From: Methylobacteriaceae bacterium
GTDB taxonomy: Bacteria > Pseudomonadota > Alphaproteobacteria > Rhizobiales > Beijerinckiaceae
Assembly (NCBI GenBank): GCA_031272615.1
Contig: JAISTL010000294.1
Location: 1 to 5,509, forward strand
Reading direction: 5' to 3'
Length of the DNA stretch: 5,509 bases
Made by a program: the position numbers and the translations under genes. Shown here one piece after another: positions 1 through 5,509 of this stretch (its first letter is position 1; the number at the start of each line of letters is the position of its first letter). The notes beneath the pieces are model-generated. The model had not been told where the DNA came from. It did not search any database and worked only from the letters and a program-made list of their open reading frames with translations.

Positions 1-1
1 A

Positions 2-379
2 GTTATACGAGACCCGCGCGAGGGTGGTGAACGTGTGTTTCGGTTTGAGTACCAAGGTGCTTCGAAGGTGTTTAATGCCGATATAGACACCGGTTGGGTG
101 GAAGCGGAAAGCAGACTTAGCAAAAGAAACAAAAAGTACGAAATAGAAGATATTTTTCATATGATGGGTAGACTGAATAAAGTCACATTTTCTGTTGATT
201 TGGATTTTATTGAATGGGATGGACTTTCGGAAGAAAGACAACGATTGTTCTTTAGTCAATTTCTGAAGGTGTTTAAAGTTGCCGCGGTGTCGAGGGGATT
301 TCAAAACAGAGCGTTCTTTGTAACCACACGAGGCACTAAGACACCTGACCAATTTCGGGTAACGTCGTTGCAGGTATAA
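2..379 (+). CDS. Unrecognised A/T-rich protein gene, 5' end uncertain or cut by window edge
   Basis: The frame is open from base 2 to a TAA at 377-379, giving about 125 residues in the window. A GTG at 35 with GAGGGTGG a few bases upstream could be the true start (114 aa). Equally, the reading frame may begin outside the window; I favour a partial gene because the upstream in-frame codons read as plausible protein. The product is soluble-looking, with many charged and aromatic residues (for example FRFEYQGASKVF early and DLDFIEWDGL mid-protein), no membrane segment and no motif I can name. By hand count, bases 121-240 hold 37 G/C of 120, while 961-1020 in the next gene hold 44 of 60. That contrast suggests recent acquisition or a mobile origin (inference). 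No terminator is visible before ettA. I cannot assign a function. Confidence 0.6.
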   Translation, partial: VIRDPREGGERVFRFEYQGASKVFNADIDTGWVEAESRLSKRNKKYEIEDIFHMMGRLNKVTFSVDLDFIEWDGLSEERQRLFFSQFLKVFKVAAVSRGFQNRAFFVTTRGTKTPDQFRVTSLQV

Positions 380-420
380 ATAATATTCCGCCGGGGAGTG
401 TGAGTGCGCCCATCGCTTCC

Positions 421-449
421 TTGCATTTTCCGCGCCCACCCGCTAAAGA
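421..449 (+). promoter_or_regulatory. Weak candidate sigma-70-type promoter for ettA
   Basis: TTGCAT (421-426) and TAAAGA (444-449) are separated by exactly 17 bases. Each matches only about half of the -35 and -10 consensus, so this is tentative. It would give a leader of roughly 40 bases before the GTG at 496. Confidence 0.25.
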
Positions 450-484
450 CGGCTGAAAAGCGGTCAAGGCCGCACATCATCATC

Positions 485-489
485 GGGGG
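485..489 (+). promoter_or_regulatory. Shine-Dalgarno-like GGGGG fixing the ettA GTG start
   Basis: A run of five G lies six bases before the GTG at 496. Together with the alignment of the N-terminus (MARQFIYHM) to the start of known EttA proteins, it supports GTG 496 over the internal ATG at codon 9. Confidence 0.55.
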
Positions 490-495
490 TTTCTC

Positions 496-2148
<1,653 letters not shown>

Positions 2149-2167
2149 TTGAGGGAAGACGCAATTC

Positions 2168-2187
2168 TGCCGGGGTTCACCGCGGCA
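2168..2187 (+). terminator. Weak hairpin just after ettA
   Basis: TGCCGGGG (2168-2175) pairs with CCGCGGCA (2180-2187) around a TTCA loop, seven of eight pairs formed. It starts 20 bases after the ettA stop. No T run follows, so it may be only a 3'-end stabilising hairpin or part of a Rho-dependent end. Confidence 0.3.
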
Positions 2188-2423
2188 AGTAATTGAAGAA
2201 TAAATCATTGTAGTGTTCGACCGGAGTCCTGCCCGCGCAAATTGTTCCGGGCTTCCGGAGTCTTGAGTTTGCCCGATATTCCGACATCGCCCGGGCTAAA
2301 CCGTTACGTTCGTTCATCTAATCTTTGGACATAAATTTGCTTCATTTCATTACTAAACGACAATCTGCATATTTAGTTAAATTATAAAAACAATCGGGAA
2401 TTTTTCAGGGAAGTAATCTTATC

Positions 2424-2437
2424 CGGTCCACGGACCG
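2424..2437. repeat. Perfect 6-bp inverted repeat, possible operator
   Basis: CGGTCC (2424-2429) and GGACCG (2432-2437) are separated by AC. The two-base gap is tight for an RNA hairpin and more typical of a dimeric regulator site. It lies just downstream of the A/T-rich stretch and about 115 bases before the SLT gene. Its function is inferred from position only. Confidence 0.4.
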
Positions 2438-2497
2438 ACAACGGCGGCGCATCGTTCGCTCTCCGAAACAGTTCATGAGTATGGGAGGCCGATAACA

Positions 2498-2517
2498 CTC
2501 CGCACCACGTGCGGGAG
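2498..2517 (+). promoter_or_regulatory. G/C-rich hairpin in the leader of the SLT gene
   Basis: CCGCAC (2500-2505) pairs perfectly with GTGCGG (2509-2514) around a CAC loop. An alternative register with one bulged G extends the stem to the outer CTC/GAG (2498-2517). A T-rich stretch (GGTTTTGTGTTCT, from 2523) follows. It could act as a leader hairpin or an attenuator-like element 35 bases before the start codon. Confidence 0.35.
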
Positions 2518-2551
2518 CGCCCGGTTTTGTGTTCTCGAAAAAGGTTTATGC

Positions 2552-3055
2552 ATGAATAAAACTGAACGTGATGATCGATTCTCCGGCTTTGTGCGCCGGT
2601 TCCTGCCCGTGCTGGCGGCGGCGCTGCTGCTGGCCGGGTGCCAGACGACCGGCGACCCCGGGCGGACCGGCAGCCTGGGCAGGGCGCGCAATCCGCAGGT
2701 GGCCGCCATGGTGGATCGCCTGGCCCGCAAGCACAACGTGCCGACCCACATCGCCCATGGCGTGGTGCGCACCGAAAGCAACTATCGCTGCAACGCCCGC
2801 AACAGCCGCACCGGCGCCACCGGCGTCATGCAGGTGCTGCCGGCGACGGCGCGGGCGGAGGGCGTGCACGGCGACCTCACCCGCTGCGAGGTGGGAATGG
2901 AAGCGGGGATGCGCTATCTCCGCAAGGCGCTGGAGCGCGGCGGAACGGGCTGCGAAGGCGTGTCGCTCTATGAGCGCGGCATTTACGCGCCGTTGCGCTG
3001 CACTGGTTACGGCCGCAAGGTCATTTCCCGTTCCTACCCGATACAGGAAGGGTGA
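2552..3055 (+). CDS. Small SLT-domain lytic transglycosylase lipoprotein
   Basis: A 167-aa protein predicted to be exported and lipid-anchored. A basic N-terminus (RR at 15-16) is followed by a hydrophobic stretch (17-28) and a lipobox LAGC with lipidated Cys30. Gln at +2 favours the outer membrane by the Lol rule known from E. coli. The rest (about 50-160) is a soluble lytic transglycosylase domain that cleaves the MurNAc-GlcNAc bond of peptidoglycan to form a 1,6-anhydro end. The catalytic Glu75 sits in the motif TESNY (74-78), and motif GATGVMQVLPATA (88-100) matches the family GxxGxMQxxPxTA. A GxxYL-type helix (119-123) follows. The usual AYNxG motif reads LYERG (139-143), a divergence. 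Four cysteines in the mature domain (80, 112, 134, 150) could form disulfides. The start is ATG 2552, preceded by AAAAAGG seven bases away. The gene stands alone, so its exact cell-wall role is unknown. Confidence 0.93.
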   Translation: MNKTERDDRFSGFVRRFLPVLAAALLLAGCQTTGDPGRTGSLGRARNPQVAAMVDRLARKHNVPTHIAHGVVRTESNYRCNARNSRTGATGVMQVLPATARAEGVHGDLTRCEVGMEAGMRYLRKALERGGTGCEGVSLYERGIYAPLRCTGYGRKVISRSYPIQEG

Positions 3056-3065
3056 GAACGGGGGA

Positions 3066-3102
3066 GGGGGCATCGCCGCGGCGCTCCGGCGGCGATGCTC
3101 CC
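3066..3102 (+). repeat. Long G/C-rich hairpin right after the SLT gene
   Basis: Bases 3066-3079 pair with 3089-3102: ten perfect pairs (GCATCGCCGC with GCGGCGATGC), then one G-T and three more G-C pairs, around a 9-base loop. It begins 11 bases after the stop codon. No T run follows directly, so it probably stabilises the mRNA 3' end or assists termination rather than acting as a classic intrinsic terminator. Confidence 0.6.
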
Positions 3103-3173
3103 GGCGCCCGTGCCGGCGTCCCGCTGTGTTCAACCGGTGGGTTGTTTTGGCAAAGTGAGAGTGTTCGTCGCCT

Positions 3174-3193
3174 GCGACAACGTGTCGTTTTTT
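3174..3193 (+). terminator. Probable Rho-independent terminator after the SLT gene
   Basis: CGACA (3175-3179) pairs with TGTCG (3183-3187) around an ACG loop, with a possible extra G-T pair, and TTTTTT (3188-3193) follows at once. The stem is short, so termination may be partial. The overlapping hairpin GTCGC-CT-GCGAC (3167-3178) competes with it. Confidence 0.5.
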
Positions 3194-3241
3194 AAATCTG
3201 TGCCCCGCCGGAAAATCTGTATTAGAGTGGCGCGGGGATGT

Positions 3242-3260
3242 AAGATATCGTTCATATCTT
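3242..3260. promoter_or_regulatory. Perfect 7-bp inverted repeat, candidate operator of the fucO-like gene
   Basis: AAGATAT (3242-3248) and ATATCTT (3254-3260) flank a 5-base spacer CGTTC. The repeat is perfect, 19 bases overall and about 95 bases before the start codon. This size and symmetry suit a dimeric transcription factor. An RNA hairpin of A-U pairs is the alternative. The regulator is unknown and not encoded in the window. Confidence 0.45.
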
Positions 3261-3354
3261 CATCACTGCGGATTCCGTCGCCCCATGGCGAAGAAACATA
3301 AATTTCAGGGAATCCGGCACACTGCATTCAACAGCTGAATAAGAGGGGTTCCCT

Positions 3355-4521
3355 ATGGCAAAAAGATTTGTCCTGAATGAAACCAGCTATCACGGCCCCG
3401 GCGCCGTAAACGAAATCGTCGGCGAAGTCAAAGGCCGCGGCTTCAAGAAGGCTCTGGTGGTGACCGACAAGGGTCTGGTCAAAGCCGGCATCGCCAAGAA
3501 GGTCACCGATGTCCTGGACGGCGCCGGGCTTGTCTACGAGGTGTATGACAACGTGCAGCCCAACCCGACCATCGGCAACGTCAAGGGCGGCGTCGAGGCT
3601 TACAAAAAGGCCGGGGCGGATTATATCATCGCCGTCGGCGGCGGTTCTCCGCAGGATACCGCCAAGGCCATCGGCATCATCATCAACAATCCGGAATACG
3701 CCGACGTCAAATCCCTGGAAGGCGTCGCGCCGACCAAGCACAAGAGCGTCCCGCTGATTGCCGTGGCCACCACCGCCGGAACGGCGGCGGAAGTGACCAT
3801 CAACTATGTCATCACCGACGACACTGATCCGAAGAAACGCCGCAAGTTCGTCTGTGTCGACCCGCATGACATCCCGGTAGTCGCCATTGTCGACCCGGAC
3901 CTGATGCTGACGATGCCCGCCGACCTCACCGCGGCCACCGGCATGGACGCCCTGACCCACGCCATCGAATCCTATGTGACGCCGGGCGCCTGGGAACTGT
4001 CGGACTCCCTCAACACGCTGGCCATGGAACTCATCGGCAAATCCCTGCGGGCGGCATACAAAAACGACCCCGCCGGCAAGAAGGACATGGCGCTGGCGCA
4101 ATACGTCACCGGCATGGCGTTCTCCAATGTCGGCCTCGGCGTTGTCCACGGCATGGCCCATCCGCTGGGCGCGTTCTACGACACTCCCCACGGCATCGCC
4201 AACGCGGTGCTTCTGCCTTATGTGCTGAAATTCAACGCCGATTATACCGGCGAGAAGTATCGCGGCATCGCCAAGGCGCTGGGCGTCAAGGGCGTTGACG
4301 ACATGTCGCTGGCCGACGCCCGCAAGGCGGCCATCGATGCCGTGTTCCAGCTCTCCAAGGATGTCGGCATCCCGGCGCATCTGAAGGATCTCGGCGTCAG
4401 GAAGGAAGACCTGCCGGCGCTGGCCGAAGCGGCCATGGCCGATGTCTGCACGCCGGGCAATCCGCGCAAGTGCGAGTATGACCTCGTCCTCGCGCTCTAC
4501 GAGGAGGCCTTCGGCGCGTAA
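3355..4521 (+). CDS. fucO: Iron-containing alcohol dehydrogenase, FucO-like (lactaldehyde reductase)
   Basis: A 388-aa group III (Fe-dependent) alcohol dehydrogenase that strongly resembles E. coli FucO (about 383 aa), the enzyme interconverting L-lactaldehyde and L-1,2-propanediol with NAD(H). Segments nearly identical to FucO as I recall it include EVTINYVITD (146-155), KFVCVDPHDIP (164-174) and VHGMAHPLGAFY (264-275). The N-terminal dinucleotide-binding domain has Asp38, the position that favours NAD over NADP in FucO, and GGGSPQD (95-101). Metal ligands Asp198, His202, His265 and His279 are all present. It differs from FucO by a short insertion near residues 156-161. The start ATG 3355 follows AGAGGGG at six bases. 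No fucose or rhamnose catabolic genes are nearby, so it may serve general short-chain alcohol or aldehyde metabolism. The family is certain; the exact substrate is inferred. It is a cytoplasmic, single-gene unit with its own terminator. Confidence 0.94.
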   Translation: MAKRFVLNETSYHGPGAVNEIVGEVKGRGFKKALVVTDKGLVKAGIAKKVTDVLDGAGLVYEVYDNVQPNPTIGNVKGGVEAYKKAGADYIIAVGGGSPQDTAKAIGIIINNPEYADVKSLEGVAPTKHKSVPLIAVATTAGTAAEVTINYVITDDTDPKKRRKFVCVDPHDIPVVAIVDPDLMLTMPADLTAATGMDALTHAIESYVTPGAWELSDSLNTLAMELIGKSLRAAYKNDPAGKKDMALAQYVTGMAFSNVGLGVVHGMAHPLGAFYDTPHGIANAVLLPYVLKFNADYTGEKYRGIAKALGVKGVDDMSLADARKAAIDAVFQLSKDVGIPAHLKDLGVRKEDLPALAEAAMADVCTPGNPRKCEYDLVLALYEEAFGA

Positions 4522-4548
4522 GTTGCCGGCCTGGCCATGAACATGACG

Positions 4549-4575
4549 CGGGAGCCTCCGGGCTCCCGTTTTTTT
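4549..4575 (+). terminator. Strong Rho-independent terminator of the fucO-like gene
   Basis: CGGGAGCC (4549-4556) pairs perfectly with GGCTCCCG (4561-4568) around a TCCG tetraloop, and seven T (4569-4575) follow directly. It starts 27 bases after the stop codon and is the clearest terminator in the window. Confidence 0.96.
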
Positions 4576-4793
4576 GTTGTTGAAACGGCACTCGGCGGCG
4601 GGAGCAATGCACGCGCAGCAATGCCCGAGGGAAACAGCATGCCGAAGCGGCGTCCCCTCTTCGGGGAAGTCACGGAGCGCGGAATTTCACTTTGAAAATA
4701 AAGGATATTTTATTTGAATCAGAAATGGACTGTGTGGGTACAGTCCGGGCGGGGTCGGTTCCGCCGGACGGGTTCGATAGCCTGGGCGCCGAA
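4576..4793. other. Gene-free stretch between the fucO terminator and the small minus-strand ORF
   Basis: No gene is supported. It contains a short direct repeat AGCAATGC (4603-4610 and 4617-4624) and a hairpin TCCCC-TCTTC-GGGGA (4653-4667). An all-A/T inverted repeat pairs AAATAAA (4696-4702) with TTTATTT (4709-4715), and a 7-bp hairpin at 4727-4746 is listed separately. Most of these lie downstream of the minus-strand ORF and may form its 3' end. Confidence 0.5.
4727..4746 (-). terminator. Candidate terminator hairpin for the 44-aa minus-strand ORF
   Basis: GGACTGT (4727-4733) and ACAGTCC (4740-4746) form a perfect 7-bp stem with a 6-base loop. Read on the minus strand, ATTTCTGATTC follows the stem, a poor but T-enriched tail. 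It lies about 48 bases beyond the stop codon of the small ORF. A second, A/T-only hairpin at 4696-4715 comes next. Confidence 0.4.
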
Positions 4794-4928
4794 TCAGCGG
4801 CTGAGCGTGCGCGAAATCGGCGGCTGCTTGGCGTTGACGCTGTTCTGGCTGTCGGCGTGGTTGACAAAGCCAAGCGCCACGGAAACGATGCCGGCAAACA
4901 GGAAAGCGCGGAACAAACGGGTGAGCAT
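4794..4928 (-). CDS. Small 44-aa protein with hydrophobic N-terminus, unknown function
   Basis: The ORF runs from ATG (4928-4926) to TGA (4796-4794). An AGGAG Shine-Dalgarno sequence (plus-strand CTCCT, 4936-4940) is placed seven bases before the start, the best translation signal in this gap. The protein begins MLTRLFRAFLFAG: two arginines, then a hydrophobic segment (about 8-22) ending VALGFVNHA, then a polar tail with QPPISRTLSR at the C-terminus. This reads as a signal peptide, possibly cleaved after NHA-25, or a single membrane anchor with a short tail. I do not recognise a family. It seems to have its own leader and 3' hairpins and is probably not co-transcribed with the DUF2059 gene 320 bases upstream. 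Longer overlapping frames lack such a start signal. It could still be non-coding. Confidence 0.6.
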   Translation of the reverse strand: MLTRLFRAFLFAGIVSVALGFVNHADSQNSVNAKQPPISRTLSR

Positions 4929-4935
4929 TTGGTAA

Positions 4936-4940
4936 CTCCT
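4936..4940 (-). promoter_or_regulatory. Shine-Dalgarno AGGAG of the 44-aa ORF
   Basis: Plus-strand CTCCT reads AGGAG on the minus strand, seven bases from the ATG. It decides which of the overlapping frames in this stretch is likely to be translated. Confidence 0.6.
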
Positions 4941-4983
4941 GAAACTCTTGACGACGCACCTGCCGCAGGCGAATCACGCCTTG

Positions 4984-5025
4984 AAAAAACCGATTGAAAT
5001 CAGTGGTTGAACCCGATTTCAAACG
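4984..5025 (-). terminator. Minus-strand hairpin with T6 tail: attenuator or terminator
   Basis: The arms 4994-5001 (TTGAAATC) and 5015-5022 (GATTTCAA) form a perfect 8-bp stem with a 13-base loop. After one mismatch two more pairs (4991-4992 with 5024-5025) extend it. Read on the minus strand the stem is followed by one G and then TTTTTT (4989-4984). The stem is A/T-rich, so its strength is uncertain. It lies 56 bases before the start of the 44-aa ORF and 225 bases beyond the DUF2059 stop, so it could end the DUF2059 transcript or act as a leader attenuator. Confidence 0.5.
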
Positions 5026-5063
5026 ATCCGGCCGCGTCCTTGGGGCGAAGTATGGAATCAAAC

Positions 5064-5082
5064 GGTTAAATAATTATTAACC
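5064..5082. promoter_or_regulatory. A/T-rich inverted repeat, likely promoter/operator region of the 44-aa ORF
   Basis: GGTTAA (5064-5069) and TTAACC (5077-5082) are perfect arms around ATAATTA. The block is much more A/T-rich than its surroundings and carries TAATTATT-like -10 material on the minus strand. A TTGCCA (5089-5084, minus) overlaps its edge, but no well-spaced -10 follows. I infer a control region upstream of the 44-aa ORF from composition and position only. Confidence 0.35.
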
Positions 5083-5161
5083 ATGGCAAAACTGGGGTAA
5101 AGCAATCGCCGCCGCCGTGGTTTTTTTATCCGGAATTCCCCTTCGCGCCGCGTCACCTGCG

Positions 5162-5180
5162 GGCGTGAGCGAAGCACGCC
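5162..5180 (-). repeat. Inverted repeat downstream of the DUF2059 gene
   Basis: GGCGTG (5162-5167) and CACGCC (5175-5180) form a perfect 6-bp stem with a 7-base loop, about 70 bases past the DUF2059 stop on its strand. There is no T tail. It may be a 3'-end hairpin; the rest of 5083-5249 shows nothing I can name. Confidence 0.35.
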
Positions 5181-5249
5181 ACGCCGGCGCACCTCAAGCA
5201 TTTCAGGCCGGGTGGGGCCCGTCGCCATGGAGCGGGGAGCATCACAGGC

Positions 5250-5509
5250 TCACTTGCCCCTGGTTTTATCCACGATGTATTCCTGCAGCACCTGGAGCGC
5301 CATGCGGCGACCCCACTCCTGACCGGTGTCCGACACCGCCTGAACCATTTCCGGTTGTTTGGCGACGAACATCTGCCCCGTCGGGCTTTGGTAGAACGCC
5401 AGCAGCGCACTCAACTCCTCATCGGTGAACTTCCCGGCATAGGCCCGCGCCACCAGGTCGACAAAGTTCGGCAGCTCGCTCTCGAGCTTGGCCGAGAACC
5501 GCGCCAGCA
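5250..5509 (-). CDS. DUF2059 domain protein, C-terminal part (5' end outside window)
   Basis: The minus-strand frame is open from the window edge (5509) to a TGA at 5252-5250, giving about 85 residues. The partial protein includes LARFSAKLESELPNFVD, FTDEELSALLAFYQSPTGQ and then MFVAKQPEMVQA with GQEWGRR. This is the characteristic C-terminal part of DUF2059 proteins: an acidic FT..EL helix, then FY.SP.GQ, then KQP. Members are commonly exported bacterial proteins with an N-terminal signal peptide, and their function is unknown. The signal peptide, if any, lies outside the window. A GTG at 5453 could be mistaken for a start, but the DUF2059 similarity continues upstream of it, so the gene is truncated by the window rather than short. 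No T-tailed hairpin directly follows the stop; the nearest candidate is at 4984-5025. Confidence 0.85.
   Translation of the reverse strand, partial: LARFSAKLESELPNFVDLVARAYAGKFTDEELSALLAFYQSPTGQMFVAKQPEMVQAVSDTGQEWGRRMALQVLQEYIVDKTRGK

Larger units (their letters stand above)
2149..2551. other. Intergenic region of about 400 bases between ettA and the SLT lipoprotein gene
   Basis: No convincing gene is present. The left part (2200-2300) is G/C-rich with an 8-base direct repeat CCGGAGTC (2221-2228 and 2255-2262) and a small hairpin TCCGG-GCTT-CCGGA (2246-2259). The middle (about 2300-2420) is strongly A/T-rich and is the likeliest place for the promoter of the downstream gene, though no good -35/-10 pair stands out. 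The right part carries two compact inverted repeats, listed separately. Confidence 0.6.
3056..3354. other. Intergenic region of about 300 bases before the fucO-like gene
   Basis: No convincing gene; an open frame crossing 3095-3301 runs through the terminator and lacks a ribosome binding site. The left third is the 3' end of the SLT transcript. The right part (about 3210-3340) is the control region of the dehydrogenase gene. It holds a perfect inverted repeat (3242-3260) and a widely spaced 8-bp inverted repeat, CGGATTCC (3269-3276) with GGAATCCG (3309-3316). TAAGAT at 3241-3246 resembles a -10 box but lacks a good -35 partner. Confidence 0.55.

Noticed and set aside
2263..2334. Short TTG-initiated frame after GGAG in the ettA-SLT gap
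   Set aside because: GGAG is only two bases from the TTG, too close to work, and the 23-codon frame shows no protein-like features.
3095..3301. A 68-codon plus-strand frame in the gap before the FucO-like gene
   Set aside because: It crosses the SLT 3' hairpin, the T6 terminator and the inverted repeat, and lacks a ribosome binding site.
3344..3354. AGGG-GTT-CCCT hairpin over the ribosome binding site of the FucO-like gene, as a translational switch
   Set aside because: Four base pairs are too weak and common to claim regulation without conservation evidence.
3328..4380. A 350-codon open frame on the minus strand opposite the FucO-like gene
   Set aside because: It is a shadow of a strongly supported gene; the protein shows no family features and the frame is open only because of G/C-biased codon use.
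4692..4997. A 101-codon plus-strand frame with a TTG start over the small minus-strand ORF
   Set aside because: There is no Shine-Dalgarno sequence before the TTG, the protein resembles nothing, and it runs through the hairpins and T-run region. The minus-strand 44-aa ORF has much better start signals.
4687..5061. A 124-codon minus-strand frame overlapping the 44-aa ORF in another frame
   Set aside because: It has no ribosome binding site, is highly R/P/Q-rich with no hydrophobic or domain signal, and spans the terminator-like hairpin.
5081..5127. CCATGG/CCGTGG pairing followed by seven T on the plus strand, as a terminator
   Set aside because: The stem has six pairs, one of them G-T, with a 28-base loop, and there is no plus-strand gene upstream for it to end.

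Overview
The window looks like a piece of a GC-rich proteobacterial chromosome. Alphaproteobacteria is my best guess, from the style of the EttA, the small lipoprotein lytic transglycosylase and the DUF2059 protein; no marker gene fixes the taxon. Most of it is ordinary chromosomal gene content: short, independent transcription units separated by A/T-rich or hairpin-rich gaps. There is no rRNA, tRNA, CRISPR array, insertion sequence or recognisable phage module.

Layout. (1) 1-379: the 3' part, or possibly all, of an unrecognised A/T-rich gene on the + strand; its composition clashes with everything downstream. (2) 496-2148: ettA, a complete ABC-F translation factor with a GTG start. (3) 2149-2551: a gap of about 400 bases with an A/T-rich core and two compact inverted repeats leading into the next gene. 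(4) 2552-3055: a small lipoprotein with a soluble lytic transglycosylase (SLT) domain, followed by a strong hairpin and a probable terminator. (5) 3056-3354: a 300-base gap with a perfect operator-like inverted repeat at 3242-3260. (6) 3355-4521: an iron-dependent alcohol dehydrogenase closely resembling FucO (lactaldehyde reductase), ended by a textbook terminator at 4549-4575. (7) 4576-5249: no long gene, but a 44-codon minus-strand ORF at 4794-4928 with a well-placed Shine-Dalgarno sequence and a hydrophobic N-terminus. Its leader contains a terminator-like hairpin and an A/T-rich inverted repeat. (8) 5250-5509: the C-terminal part of a DUF2059 protein on the minus strand, running off the window edge.

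The genes do not form one pathway. EttA tunes translation initiation to energy state, the SLT lipoprotein acts on peptidoglycan in the envelope, the FucO-like enzyme handles short-chain aldehydes and alcohols, and the DUF2059 protein is of unknown function. I found no clear new multi-gene system. The least-described items are the 44-aa ORF with its structured leader, and the A/T-rich orphan at the left edge.
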